Shown here: piece after piece, positions 9,490 through 18,135 of the stretch | Numbering within the stretch: the first letter of the stretch is position 1 | How the letters are laid out: every line of letters starts with the position of its first letter | From: Candidatus Poribacteria bacterium | Lineage (GTDB): Bacteria > Poribacteria > WGA-4E > UBA9662 | Length of the DNA stretch: 64,000 nucleotides | Direction of reading: 5' to 3' | Assembly (NCBI GenBank): GCA_030748495.1 | Contig: JASMLX010000009.1 | Location: 1-64,000, forward strand | Position numbers and translations under genes: made by a program | The notes under the pieces: generated by a model | Seen by the model: the letters and a program-made list of their open reading frames with translations, nothing else | What the model was told of the DNA's origin: nothing | The model's database searches: none

Positions 9490-10725
9490 ATGTGGACAAG
9501 AAAAGCATTTCTGAAGTCATTGGGAATTGGTCTGTATTCAATTTCTATCGGTAGTGTTCCGCTGTTTTTGAATCGAGCGATTATGGCGTCTTCCGACGAG
9601 GAGCGTCGCCGAAAAACTCTAATTGTCATTTTTCAGAGAGGTGCAATGGATGGATTGATGGCGGTTTCACCCTTTAAGGATTCGCACCTGAAAAAGATGC
9701 GTCCGACGTTGATGATGAACGTTGACCAAAGCGGCCAGTCCCTGATAGATCTCGACGGTTCCTTCGGCTTGCATCCGGCTTTCAACTCTATGTTACCTTT
9801 TTTTATAAACAGAGAGCTTGCCATTGTGCATGGCGTAGGATCTCCCTACCCGACACGCTCTCATTTCGATGCCCAAAACTATATGGAAAGTGGTACCCCG
9901 GGTATTAAAGGAACTCAATCTGGTTGGCTGAATCGCGCTGTTGGCTTGTTGGATCGCGAAGGAACACCGTTGCGATCAGTTTCTGTAACCAAACGTCAAC
10001 CGTTTGCCACGCAGGGCGACGAGTCAACAGTGGTCGTTCCCGATTTAAGAAGCTTTGGTCTAAGATCCGGTCATCAGACAATCAAAAATATCTATCGGAC
10101 ACTATACTCGGAAACCGGATTTGAGGCTTTACGAGATGCTGGCCAAGAAAGCATCTCGGCCATGAAAATGATCTCAGCCATTAACGCCTCCAAGCACCGT
10201 CCTGCCAAGGGCATCGTCTACCCTAAATCGAGAATCGGTAATAACCTGCGCCAGATAGCACAACTGATTAAAGCCGATGTAGGCCTTGAAATCGCCTTTA
10301 CTGAAATGGGTGGTTGGGACACACATCGTCGCCAGGGAACAACGGCTGGCTCTTTTGCACGACAGGCTAAAATCCTGGCTGACTCTGTCGTCGCTCTATG
10401 GCGAGACTTGGAAGATCACCGCCAAAATGTGGTACTGCTGACCATGACTGAATTCGGACGCACTGTGCGTGAAAACGGTTCTGGCGGCACAGATCATGGT
10501 CGTGCTTCTTGTCTCTTCATCCTTGGGAGCCAAGTGGACGGAGGTAAAGTTCACGGGCATATTCCAGTTTTGGCACCAGAGGCACTAGAGGACCAACGAG
10601 ATTTACCAGTAACCACTGACTTTCGTTCTGTTTTCGCTGAGGTCGCCGCGCAGCATTTGTCTATTACAAACGATACAATTCTCTTTCCCGGCTGGTCCGG
10701 TAGACGACTGCCGCTTCTAAGTTAA
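9490..10725 (+). CDS. DUF1501 family exported protein
   Basis: Partner of the preceding DUF1800 gene. DUF1501 proteins belong to the alkaline-phosphatase/sulfatase fold superfamily, and their activity is not established. I place the start at ATG 9490, because AGGAG lies 8 bases upstream and the protein then begins with a signal-like MWTRKAFLKSLGIGL; a longer frame reaches upstream inside the DUF1800 gene. Conserved segments are LIVIFQRGAMDGL (about 46), AIVHGVGSPYPTRSHFDAQ, the MGGWDTH motif and TEFGRTVRENGSGGTDHG near the C-terminus. Final length is 411 residues. A stem-loop follows the stop codon directly. Confidence 0.9.
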   Translation: MWTRKAFLKSLGIGLYSISIGSVPLFLNRAIMASSDEERRRKTLIVIFQRGAMDGLMAVSPFKDSHLKKMRPTLMMNVDQSGQSLIDLDGSFGLHPAFNSMLPFFINRELAIVHGVGSPYPTRSHFDAQNYMESGTPGIKGTQSGWLNRAVGLLDREGTPLRSVSVTKRQPFATQGDESTVVVPDLRSFGLRSGHQTIKNIYRTLYSETGFEALRDAGQESISAMKMISAINASKHRPAKGIVYPKSRIGNNLRQIAQLIKADVGLEIAFTEMGGWDTHRRQGTTAGSFARQAKILADSVVALWRDLEDHRQNVVLLTMTEFGRTVRENGSGGTDHGRASCLFILGSQVDGGKVHGHIPVLAPEALEDQRDLPVTTDFRSVFAEVAAQHLSITNDTILFPGWSGRRLPLLS

Positions 10726-10728
10726 GCA

Positions 10729-10755
10729 TATCCCCACGAATAAATTCGAGGGATA
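10729..10755 (+). terminator. Stem-loop after the DUF1800-DUF1501 pair
   Basis: Arms TATCCC (10729-10734) and GGGATA (10750-10755) pair, and inside them CGAA (10737-10740) pairs with TTCG (10745-10748) around a TAAA loop, leaving a small internal loop. It begins four bases after the stop. There is no T-run behind it, so it may be a 3' end stabiliser or factor-dependent terminator rather than an intrinsic one. Confidence 0.45.
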
Positions 10756-11389
10756 CAAAGGCAGATGACCGCTGTTACTGAATTCAAGTGAAATTGCCAA
10801 CCGGGCCTGACACCTTCTTGTCCAAGGGTTGGGCCTCCAACTCTTAAAATGTTTCGGCTGACGTCTCTACCCCATTGATATGTGGCACCGAATGTCTCTT
10901 AGAATTTTAGTTTCAAGAATCAACCTGCGATTTGAATTTGGATGAACTACGAGTATAGCTATCCCGAAAAAGTCTCCTTTAATGCTTGATTGGTAGCATT
11001 TTGGATATTTTTGTATTTTCTTCTTACATTTCCTCAGCGTATTTTTGAAAGTTGTCTCGGTCTGTCCCTCTATTTCACTACAAACTTTCAGATCTCAATA
11101 CTATCTACATCCGAGTTAAAGGTAACAAAGTCTAATATAGGCTGCCGATCATTAAACTGTGGCTGACAACCATAATCCCCTTTTAGCCGTGATTGATGAG
11201 AACCTGTTCTACTATATCGTTTGATCCAAGCAGATACAGTTTAACAACCACTTCCATACCTGCGGCCAATTACTGTTTTCTTCAGCGAACTGTCTTTATT
11301 GGTCTCAACTATTCTCTTAGGCCAATCTAAGCTATATGCTTTTCATCTCAAGAATTAAATCTTTACTCAGAATAGTGTCTCGCCGGTAG
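10756..11389. other. Long intergenic stretch without a recognised gene
   Basis: About 630 bases with stops in all frames. Translating both strands gave no recognisable protein remnant, and I saw no tRNA-like or repeat structure. It may be decayed sequence. Confidence 0.5.
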
Positions 11390-11418
11390 TTTACTTCTGA
11401 TCCAACCTTTGGTACAAT
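11390..11418 (+). promoter_or_regulatory. Candidate sigma-70-type promoter of the LarA-like gene
   Basis: TTTACT (11390-11395), a 17-base spacer and TACAAT (11413-11418) match the -35/-10 pattern at 4 of 6 and 5 of 6 positions. The start codon lies about 105 bases downstream, leaving a roughly 100-base leader. Confidence 0.5.
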
Positions 11419-11452
11419 GGTTCGGCAGATATGACCACAACTGACAAATTGC

Positions 11453-11478
11453 AACAGGGACGAAGAAAACGTCCTGTT
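11453..11478 (+). promoter_or_regulatory. Bulged hairpin in the leader of the LarA-like gene
   Basis: AACAGGGACG (11453-11462) pairs with CGTCCTGTT (11470-11478) with a single bulged G and a seven-base A-rich loop. It lies about 45 bases before the start codon, and the ribosome site AAGGAG is downstream and unpaired. Regulatory meaning is unknown. Confidence 0.35.
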
Positions 11479-11523
11479 CGGAATGAAATCTAATCTATCT
11501 TCAATCAGAAGGAGTTAGGCCAC

Positions 11524-12783
11524 ATGAAGCCTTATCGTCTAATGCAGACCCGTGCCTGGTATGGGGACGAAGAATTAACCCTACAGTTTCCCAGTAGTTG
11601 GGAAATCCAAAAAATAGCACCGAAAGACGCGCCAGAATTGACGGATGCGGAAATTAGATCTGCTTTTCAACAACCAATTGGTTCGACCGGTTTGTCGGAG
11701 ATGGCAAAGGGCAAAAAAAGTGCGGCTATTGTAGTCGATGACCTGAGTCGTCCGACTCCAGCATCTCGGATCATCCCTGTCTTGTTACAGGAACTGAGCG
11801 AAATTCCAAAAGAGGAGATCTGTTTTGTGATCGGTGGCGGCTCACATCGTCCACTAACAGCAGACGAGATTAGCAAGAAGCTAGGGGCGGATATTGCTGC
11901 TGAATATCGAGTCTTTAACCACGATTTCATGTCGGGTGAGCACCGACCCTACGGTAATTTGCCCGATGGATTGCCAATCTATATCAATCGAGCGGTCGCC
12001 GATGCAGATCTTAAAATTTGCTTAGGCGGGATTTATCCCCATGGGTCGGTCGGATTTGGTGGTGGCTCTAAGCTGATTTTACCAGGGGTTTCAGGTTTTG
12101 CTACTATGTTCTATTTCCACACCTTTTATCGAGGGCGAGGGCACGCTGTGATCGACCAACAAGGCGACCAGCCAGATAATCGTACCATCTCCGAAGCCGT
12201 AGCAAAGGTCGTGGGGTTAGAGGCAGTGGTCAATGTAGTGATCAACAGTCGGCGTCAGGTCGCCGGCTTGTTTGTAGGGGATTTTGTGGAGGCTCAGCAC
12301 ACCGGCGCACAATTCGCTGCTCAGACTTACGGAACGGTGATTCCGCCAACTGTTCGTGCTGAAACCGATCTGGTAGTCTTAAATTGCTACCCGCTCGATT
12401 CCGACCCAATTCAAACCAGTAAAGCCTTGTGGGCGAGCGAGCACTTTGAAAACGCCTACATATTAGCTATTAATCCCGCCTGTGATGGTATCTGCTATCA
12501 CGGTCTGTTTGACCAGATTGACTACCAACGGTTTCTGACTCAGCAAAATAAGGCCTCAGCCGATTCATCTACATCTACACCGGCACCTGCTCTTGAATCT
12601 AAAGACCAACTTCTAGTTTGGTCATCTAACTTTCCAGCGGATCAATTCTACAAAAAACATCCTACCGCAATTTTATATCGAGAATGGGAACAGGTCATTG
12701 AGATACTGCGTCCGAAGTTGCCAGCTACCGCTAAGGTGGCCGTATTTCCCTGTGCTAGTATACAGGTCTTATCGGAAGGCTAG
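11524..12783 (+). CDS. LarA-like (DUF2088) nickel-pincer racemase/epimerase homologue
   Basis: Homologue of lactate racemase LarA, whose family interconverts 2-hydroxy acids with a nickel-pincer nucleotide cofactor. The motifs support the full fold: DDLSRPTP (about residues 72-79) for nucleotide binding, GGGSHRPLT (about 107-115) and GIYPHGSVGF (about 173) supplying catalytic-type histidines, and GGGSKLILPG with the Lys that carries the cofactor in LarA. Length 419 is normal. AAGGAG lies 9 bases before the ATG. No larB, larC or larE cofactor-synthesis genes are in the window, so they must be elsewhere if this protein carries the pincer. Family members act on different hydroxy acids, so the substrate is open. 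Confidence 0.85.
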   Translation: MKPYRLMQTRAWYGDEELTLQFPSSWEIQKIAPKDAPELTDAEIRSAFQQPIGSTGLSEMAKGKKSAAIVVDDLSRPTPASRIIPVLLQELSEIPKEEICFVIGGGSHRPLTADEISKKLGADIAAEYRVFNHDFMSGEHRPYGNLPDGLPIYINRAVADADLKICLGGIYPHGSVGFGGGSKLILPGVSGFATMFYFHTFYRGRGHAVIDQQGDQPDNRTISEAVAKVVGLEAVVNVVINSRRQVAGLFVGDFVEAQHTGAQFAAQTYGTVIPPTVRAETDLVVLNCYPLDSDPIQTSKALWASEHFENAYILAINPACDGICYHGLFDQIDYQRFLTQQNKASADSSTSTPAPALESKDQLLVWSSNFPADQFYKKHPTAILYREWEQVIEILRPKLPATAKVAVFPCASIQVLSEG

Positions 12784-12809
12784 AGATTGAGGATTAAACG
12801 GGAAGGATT

Positions 12810-14111
12810 TTATTCTCGGCTCGATCTTAGATCTAAGATTTCCAATTCAGACAATTGATCTATCCAGGATGGGATTTCGTCGATCGGATTACGGGACAGG
12901 CGAAGTTCTCGCAGATTTTGCAGTTGACCAATCGTTTCAGGTAATTGTCGGATCTGGTTGCTTCCTAACCGCAGTATCTGCAGACGATTCAACTCACCGA
13001 TTGAGGCAGGAAGTGACTGTAAATTGTTGTGACCAACGTCGAGTGCCATTAAATGTTGCAGTCGATCAATTTGGCCCGGTAGATGGGTCAGATGGTTATC
13101 TGATAAGCTAAGTAGACGCAAATTAGGCAGGTCGGTTATTACCTCTGGGAGAGTTTCAAATAGGCCGCTATCAATGGTCAGATATTGCAAATTTTTAAGT
13201 TGGCGAAACGTGTCAGGCAAACTGGTTAAGGAACTTGGCTTGACAGTTAAGATCTGTAAATTTTTGAGTTGTCCAAAAGAATCTGGTAACTGCGTGATTG
13301 GGCTTCCATAGAGGAGTAAATTTTTCAGATTTTTTAAGCGACCGAAAGTTTCCGGCAGATGGTCTAGATGATTGTAGATAGTCTCAGAAGGGACCGTTCC
13401 GCAGATAGGATGTAATTCGTCTGATGGAGGCTCTTTCTCATTAGTATAGATAACCAGGCTAGACAGGTTTTCCAGTTGACCGATCACCTTCGGTAGATGT
13501 CTCAAATTGGCTGATCCGAGGTATAGCAGGCGCAGATCTTTGAGGTTGCAGATGGATTCCGGTAAGTACTCCAGTTTACTGTACCCTAAATCCAGCACTT
13601 GCAACTTCTGAAGTTGGCCGATCGAATCGGGAAGATATCGTAGCCGGGTTGAACCGAGATGCAGGATCTGTAATCGTTGGAGTTGACCGATTGAATCGGG
13701 GAGGTATTCTAGCTGGCTATAGCCGAAGTCGAGAACTTGAAGATTTTGTAAATTGCCGATGGTGATCGGCATGGTATTCGGATTATACGAGCCGACATAC
13801 AACCGTTGCAAGTTGTTGAACGAGCCAAGCGACTCAGGGATGACATCGACACCTTCCAGGCTCAGGATATCGATATCAGCAGGATTTTCGAGGGCTGAGG
13901 TCATTGATTTATAGATTACTGGTCGTTGGCCGGTTCTCTGCGTAGTTGTGTTTTGACTATTAATAATGCAGTCAACCATACTGCCATCGTCCGACTGAAC
14001 ATACCATCTTCCTTCCGATTTGAAAGCGCCAAAATGGGGCTGAGCTTCGAGATAATGAGGCGAAGACATTTCCGCAGTGCGATTAAGCCTACTCATTTTG
14101 TATTTCCGCAC
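12810..14111 (-). CDS. Leucine-rich repeat protein
   Basis: A protein of 433 residues that is mostly leucine-rich repeats of about 23 residues of the LPDSIGQLxxLQxLxLxxTxLxYLP type, covering about residue 75 to the end (14 or so copies). Adjacent repeats such as LRYLPDSIGQLQKLQVLDLG are nearly identical, which points to recent internal duplication. The N-terminal 70 residues are not repeats (VQSDDGSMVDCIINSQ) and I do not recognise them. No signal peptide or membrane segment is seen, so it is likely cytoplasmic and involved in protein binding. The start is GTG 14111, or ATG 14096 five codons later; neither has a clear ribosome site. It is convergent with the LarA-like gene, with 26 bases between the stops. 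Confidence 0.85.
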   Translation of the reverse strand: MRKYKMSRLNRTAEMSSPHYLEAQPHFGAFKSEGRWYVQSDDGSMVDCIINSQNTTTQRTGQRPVIYKSMTSALENPADIDILSLEGVDVIPESLGSFNNLQRLYVGSYNPNTMPITIGNLQNLQVLDFGYSQLEYLPDSIGQLQRLQILHLGSTRLRYLPDSIGQLQKLQVLDLGYSKLEYLPESICNLKDLRLLYLGSANLRHLPKVIGQLENLSSLVIYTNEKEPPSDELHPICGTVPSETIYNHLDHLPETFGRLKNLKNLLLYGSPITQLPDSFGQLKNLQILTVKPSSLTSLPDTFRQLKNLQYLTIDSGLFETLPEVITDLPNLRLLSLSDNHLTHLPGQIDRLQHLMALDVGHNNLQSLPASIGELNRLQILRLGSNQIRQLPETIGQLQNLRELRLSRNPIDEIPSWIDQLSELEILDLRSSRE

Positions 14112-14416
14112 CAGTTTTCTGGTTTGACGTCTGGATGCTTTCCAGACAGTACGATCAAGTTTACTTTTCGTTTCATCTATTTCCCTTAAGAAGTAAAATA
14201 AACTACTTTGTTGCTGATCTATACTCCTTGTCTATTTCTATAGTTTTCTATAGTTGGGATTTTGTCCAGACAGGAAAATGTATAAAGAAAGAGGCTCGAA
14301 TTAATAGATATACGTCAGGTTAGAACGGGCGGAATCAGTGGAGAGAATCAATACAAACTGGGAGGATAAACAGCCATTTAGTTTGGTTCGACTGCCAAGG
14401 ATAAGTTTCTGACGGT

Positions 14417-16309
14417 TTAGACCTGGCTTCTAAAGGTGCGGATCAGTTGGGAAATAATCGCTTGTTTGCGCTTCCAGTTGATGCGAGCGGGTGGGATAAC
14501 ATAAATACCGTCAACCGGAAAGCGGTCTTGTCTGCTGAGTTGATACACAAAGTCGTTGATCATCTCCAGGCCATAGATGGCCTGATCCTCAGCTGAAGAT
14601 AGGCTTTGGAAACGATCCACCACGGTCAGTGGAATGTACATCCCCAAGTTGTCACGTAAAAAAGAGATGCTGCGAAAGCTGGTGATGGGCAAGATTCCCA
14701 GTAGTACCTTAATGTCAAAATTTCGGGTGGCGTGGTAAATCTGCTCTGCATCGTCCAGCGTATAAACAGGTTGGGTATAGACGTATCTGGCGCCGTTTTC
14801 AACTTTTTGGCGTAGATGTTTCAGATGAGGGCTGAGATTGGGAGCAACTGTTAAGCCTCCGCCAACATAAAAATTACAGGCTTCACCCAAAGGGGAACCG
14901 TCGATCAGATAACCCTGGTTGAGTCGTTCAATTAGGGCCATCAATTGCACTGAACCTCGCAGATCGGTTACGACTTTGGCTGTTTCGTAACGACCGACTT
15001 TGGGGTGATCGCCTGACAACGCAATTACCCCCTGAATTCCTAAAGCCCATGCCTCCAACAGATGTGACTGAATGCTAATCAAGTTGCGCTGGCGAGTGGT
15101 CCAGTGGATCAGGGTTGGAATATTGGTCACTTGTTGGAGTCGAAAAGCGGTACCGATAGTGCCGATATTGACGGTTGCCCCCGCATTATCCGGCACATCG
15201 AACATATCGACCCCAACTGTCGCCAGTCGCTGGGCTTGATTTAACATCGCTTTGAGCTGTGGAAAGGTATTGGCACGCATTTCGACACTGACTATCCGAT
15301 TTTTGCGTTCAAATATCTGCTGAATCGGGTTAGGTGGAACGATACCTTTGGGTGGTTTGGGCTGTTCTGGAAAGACAAAAATTTGTGTTGGCCGTTGAAT
15401 CGGAGATTGTCCAGCCACACTAGATCGAGTTTTCCGGATATATTCAGGCGTGGTCCCACAACAGCCACCGATGATGTTGACACCCAGGTCGATAAATTTT
15501 TGAACATACTCATTGAACAGGTCAGCCGAAACACTATAGGTCGTATCTAACTGTCCTTGGTCGATTCTGGGAGTACCTGCGTTAGGTTGGATGCTGAGAG
15601 GTGTACTGATAACTGGTGCTAGTTTCTCCGTAGCATTCAAGAGATCGTGTGGCCCCCGACAGTTCAATCCAATTATGGATACCCCTAACTGGGCTAATGA
15701 TTGGGCAAATACCCGTACATCCGTTCCATCCCTCAAAAGCCCTTTCGAGACACCGCTGATTTGAGCAATTACCGGAACCTCGAACTCGAGTGCTAATTTA
15801 ACGGCCACGGTTGCCTGGTGTAGATTGGTGAAGGTCTCCAAAATGACCAGATCTACTCCGGCTTCGACTAATACAGTAATCTGGGTTTTAAAGATCTGGC
15901 GCATCTCGCTCACCGACAGATCCCTCTCAAAAGGGTTACTTTCCAGTGGTCCAACCGAGCCTGCGACGAAAATCTCCCGCGAATCATGGCTGAGGCTAAG
16001 CATTCTACTTTTCGCTACAGCCTGTTTCGCCAGTTCAACACCTACCTGATTAATTTCCTTAACCCGATCGCCGAATCCATATAGCTCCAACTTCCGCTGA
16101 TTGGCGCCGTAGGTATTGGTTTGGATGATATCGGCACCGGACTGGCAATATTCCAGGTGAATCTGTCGGACTAGTTCCTGGTACGATTCTTCGACGTTGC
16201 ATGCATCCAGACAATCTATATGCGAAGGAATCCGTTGACGAAGCTGAGTACCAAACCCGCCATCGCAAACCAGAATTTGAGACTCAAGTTGAGGTAGGAA
16301 ATTAGACAT
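14417..16309 (-). CDS. yitJ: Bifunctional homocysteine S-methyltransferase / 5,10-methylenetetrahydrofolate reductase
   Basis: A YitJ-type fusion of a homocysteine methyltransferase domain (about residues 1-295) and a methylenetetrahydrofolate reductase domain (about 335-630). Family members make methyl-THF and methylate homocysteine to methionine. The zinc-binding cysteines are in place: NCRGP (Cys217) and GGCCGTTPEY (Cys283, Cys284). The reductase half shows IVSVEMRANTFPQ, the ALSGDHPKVGRYE segment and the VYTQPVYTLDDAE strand typical of MetF-like barrels. Length 630 matches Bacillus YitJ (about 610). It follows the PhyH gene by 43 bases on the same strand. I see no SAM riboswitch, since the preceding gene leaves no room. 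Confidence 0.92.
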   Translation of the reverse strand: MSNFLPQLESQILVCDGGFGTQLRQRIPSHIDCLDACNVEESYQELVRQIHLEYCQSGADIIQTNTYGANQRKLELYGFGDRVKEINQVGVELAKQAVAKSRMLSLSHDSREIFVAGSVGPLESNPFERDLSVSEMRQIFKTQITVLVEAGVDLVILETFTNLHQATVAVKLALEFEVPVIAQISGVSKGLLRDGTDVRVFAQSLAQLGVSIIGLNCRGPHDLLNATEKLAPVISTPLSIQPNAGTPRIDQGQLDTTYSVSADLFNEYVQKFIDLGVNIIGGCCGTTPEYIRKTRSSVAGQSPIQRPTQIFVFPEQPKPPKGIVPPNPIQQIFERKNRIVSVEMRANTFPQLKAMLNQAQRLATVGVDMFDVPDNAGATVNIGTIGTAFRLQQVTNIPTLIHWTTRQRNLISIQSHLLEAWALGIQGVIALSGDHPKVGRYETAKVVTDLRGSVQLMALIERLNQGYLIDGSPLGEACNFYVGGGLTVAPNLSPHLKHLRQKVENGARYVYTQPVYTLDDAEQIYHATRNFDIKVLLGILPITSFRSISFLRDNLGMYIPLTVVDRFQSLSSAEDQAIYGLEMINDFVYQLSRQDRFPVDGIYVIPPARINWKRKQAIISQLIRTFRSQV

Positions 16310-16352
16310 GATTACTTGACAGGAGGAACAGCTTTCTTAGATAAAGATCCAT

Positions 16353-17129
16353 CTAAGAGGATCGCCCAAGCAGGTGCTGCCACATCTGCCGACGGAGCCC
16401 ACGCTCTTTGTAGTGATCGGATTGTGAACAGATACCAACCCGCTCTGACCCGAGTCGACCGGCTTCAATCTCAGCCGTCTTTGGATCGTGATTCCAACTG
16501 GGTTTGGTGGGTTCGCTTGTCCGATTAAATAGAAATTTCAGCATATAACGTGTGCGATCGCCCTTGTTTCGGCTGGCAGCATGCCAGATATCGTAGTGAT
16601 TAATGGCGACAGTGCCCGCCTTGACTGTCAATGCTACTTGGTCACGAAAATTAGTGTAGGTAGCCATCTGGTCGGTCGGCGCATTGCGGAAATGGGTTCC
16701 AGGTACAACCATAGTTGGTCCTAAATCTGAACTGACATCTTGTGGATAATACATGGCTAACACGGTACGAATTTGGTGATGTCGCTGATTAACGCCATCC
16801 TGATGCCAACTCTGACTGCGAGAACCGACAGGGTTAATGTGGCAGTGCCGGTGTCCACTCATCTGGTAGCTCTCACCTAGCAGGCTAATCAATGCACCTT
16901 TGACGCTTGGGTGGTCGTAAATCTGGTACAGTTTTGGTACAGCGTCTAAAATTCCGTCGCCCGGATTGCTTTTTAACTGACTAATCTCGTCGTAAATAGC
17001 CTGGTTGAGAGCCTCGGGGATATCGGTTTCGACGATATGATAGCCATGGGTAATGAAGGTAACAACCTCTTGGTCGGTCAAGAGATGAGAGGATGGATTA
17101 TTTTCTGGTTCATTTTTGACTTCAGTCAT
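16353..17129 (-). CDS. Phytanoyl-CoA dioxygenase (PhyH) family Fe(II)/2-oxoglutarate oxygenase
   Basis: Non-heme iron, 2-oxoglutarate-dependent oxygenase of 258 residues. The facial triad is visible: SWHQDG gives His109 and Asp111, and NHYDIWHAAS gives a distal His (183), followed by an Arg in NKGDRTRYMLKF that would bind 2-oxoglutarate. The DLGPTMVVPGTH segment is typical of the family. The start overlaps the upstream small gene by eight bases, implying translational coupling, and the methionine-synthesis fusion gene follows. The substrate cannot be read from sequence; the family is large and used for many small hydroxylations. Confidence 0.88.
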   Translation of the reverse strand: MTEVKNEPENNPSSHLLTDQEVVTFITHGYHIVETDIPEALNQAIYDEISQLKSNPGDGILDAVPKLYQIYDHPSVKGALISLLGESYQMSGHRHCHINPVGSRSQSWHQDGVNQRHHQIRTVLAMYYPQDVSSDLGPTMVVPGTHFRNAPTDQMATYTNFRDQVALTVKAGTVAINHYDIWHAASRNKGDRTRYMLKFLFNRTSEPTKPSWNHDPKTAEIEAGRLGSERVGICSQSDHYKERGLRRQMWQHLLGRSS

Positions 17130-17514
17130 CGTAGGCCTCTAATTTTTGCAAAATAAACTCATATCCTAAGACGTCAATTTCACAATCGTCGAAGTTAGTG
17201 CGTTGGTCAGGAAACTGGATTACCTGCCAACCATCTAAAATAGCATCATGTACGGATCGATAAGGCCAGTCATCGATATCGGGATCTATTTCAGTAACCG
17301 AACCTTTAACGGGTTCGTGGTATCCTGTGACCACCACTTGAGATCGGATGTTAGGGGTTGCGGCGTGAATGTACAATAATCTTTGGCGGACCTGCTGCTG
17401 CTTGATAATAGTGGTCAGTTGATCTAAATCGGCTTCAGAAATTCCACCGTTTGCGATCTTTTGCCGCACCTCGGTGATCCACTGATAGATTTGGTTTTTA
17501 GTAGGTTGGCTCAT
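17122..17514 (-). CDS. Conserved-looking small protein of unknown function
   Basis: A 130-residue protein, soluble, acidic, without signal or membrane segment. The N-terminal half is helical (QIYQWITEVRQKIANGG), and the C-terminal half contains DIDDWPYRSVHDAILDGWQV and ends DVLGYEFILQKLEAYDD. I do not recognise a family. The eight-base overlap with the PhyH gene makes it a likely functional partner of that oxygenase. It is the first gene of the three-gene minus-strand run. Confidence 0.6.
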   Translation of the reverse strand: MSQPTKNQIYQWITEVRQKIANGGISEADLDQLTTIIKQQQVRQRLLYIHAATPNIRSQVVVTGYHEPVKGSVTEIDPDIDDWPYRSVHDAILDGWQVIQFPDQRTNFDDCEIDVLGYEFILQKLEAYDD

Positions 17515-18135
17515 CAGTCTAATCGCTCCAACTCAGTTTGCTATTTACTATCTGTTCGTAATTACGGATAGGTTTATTTTATCAAGTCGATAAACTGAAG
17601 GCAAAAAATTATCAACGGGAAAGAAGGACGAAAATCTACCGCAACGATTTTTGTTGTCGGATGTGTGGTAGAGGGCTACCATCAAGACTGTATTGCCTTC
17701 AAGAGATCGGTGTCTCCGGTTCCAGATCCGAGGTGACTGTAGAACAACCTTTACTTTCGTCGTCGATACTGGATTTAATGGATTTCTGCGTTGGCTTAGC
17801 CAAAAATGGTATGTACAGTAGATTAACTAAGTATATCTTACTTAACTAAGAGGAGGGATTTTCTTTTCTTCTCCCTCTTGCATAAACTCCCTTTTGCATA
17901 AAGATATCTCTAACTAACTTCATCCGTCTGCGGGGTTATCGATGTGCAAGCAATCGTTTAAATTAAAGCCTTTAGGCAAGACTAGAGTACACGCCCTCCA
18001 TTTTGTGTTTGGGCCGGACCTGCCCGCTCATAACCTTGGCTAGGGCTAGCAATCAGAAGATAGGATAACCAGTGCGGGTAGATCAAGGAAGATTGGATTA
18101 AACAATAGACCGACCCGCACCGGACTCCAGTATCT
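17515..18135. other. Intergenic stretch without a recognised gene
   Basis: About 620 bases between the unknown/PhyH operon and the GH32-like gene. Short frames on both strands have no ribosome site and no family resemblance. The only structure I see is the stem-loop at 17848-17879. Confidence 0.5.
17848..17879 (-). terminator. Possible stem-loop downstream of the GH32-like gene
   Basis: AAGAGGAGGGA (17848-17858) can pair with TCTCCCTCTT (17870-17879) with one bulged base and one wobble, around an 11-base pyrimidine-rich loop. It lies about 260 bases beyond the GH32-like stop and has no T-run, so a terminator role is weakly supported. Confidence 0.25.

Noticed and set aside
12826-12837. 12-base palindrome CTTAGATCTAAG near the LarA/LRR convergence
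   Set aside because: It lies in the last codons of the LRR gene and has no loop or T-run, so it is not a terminator.
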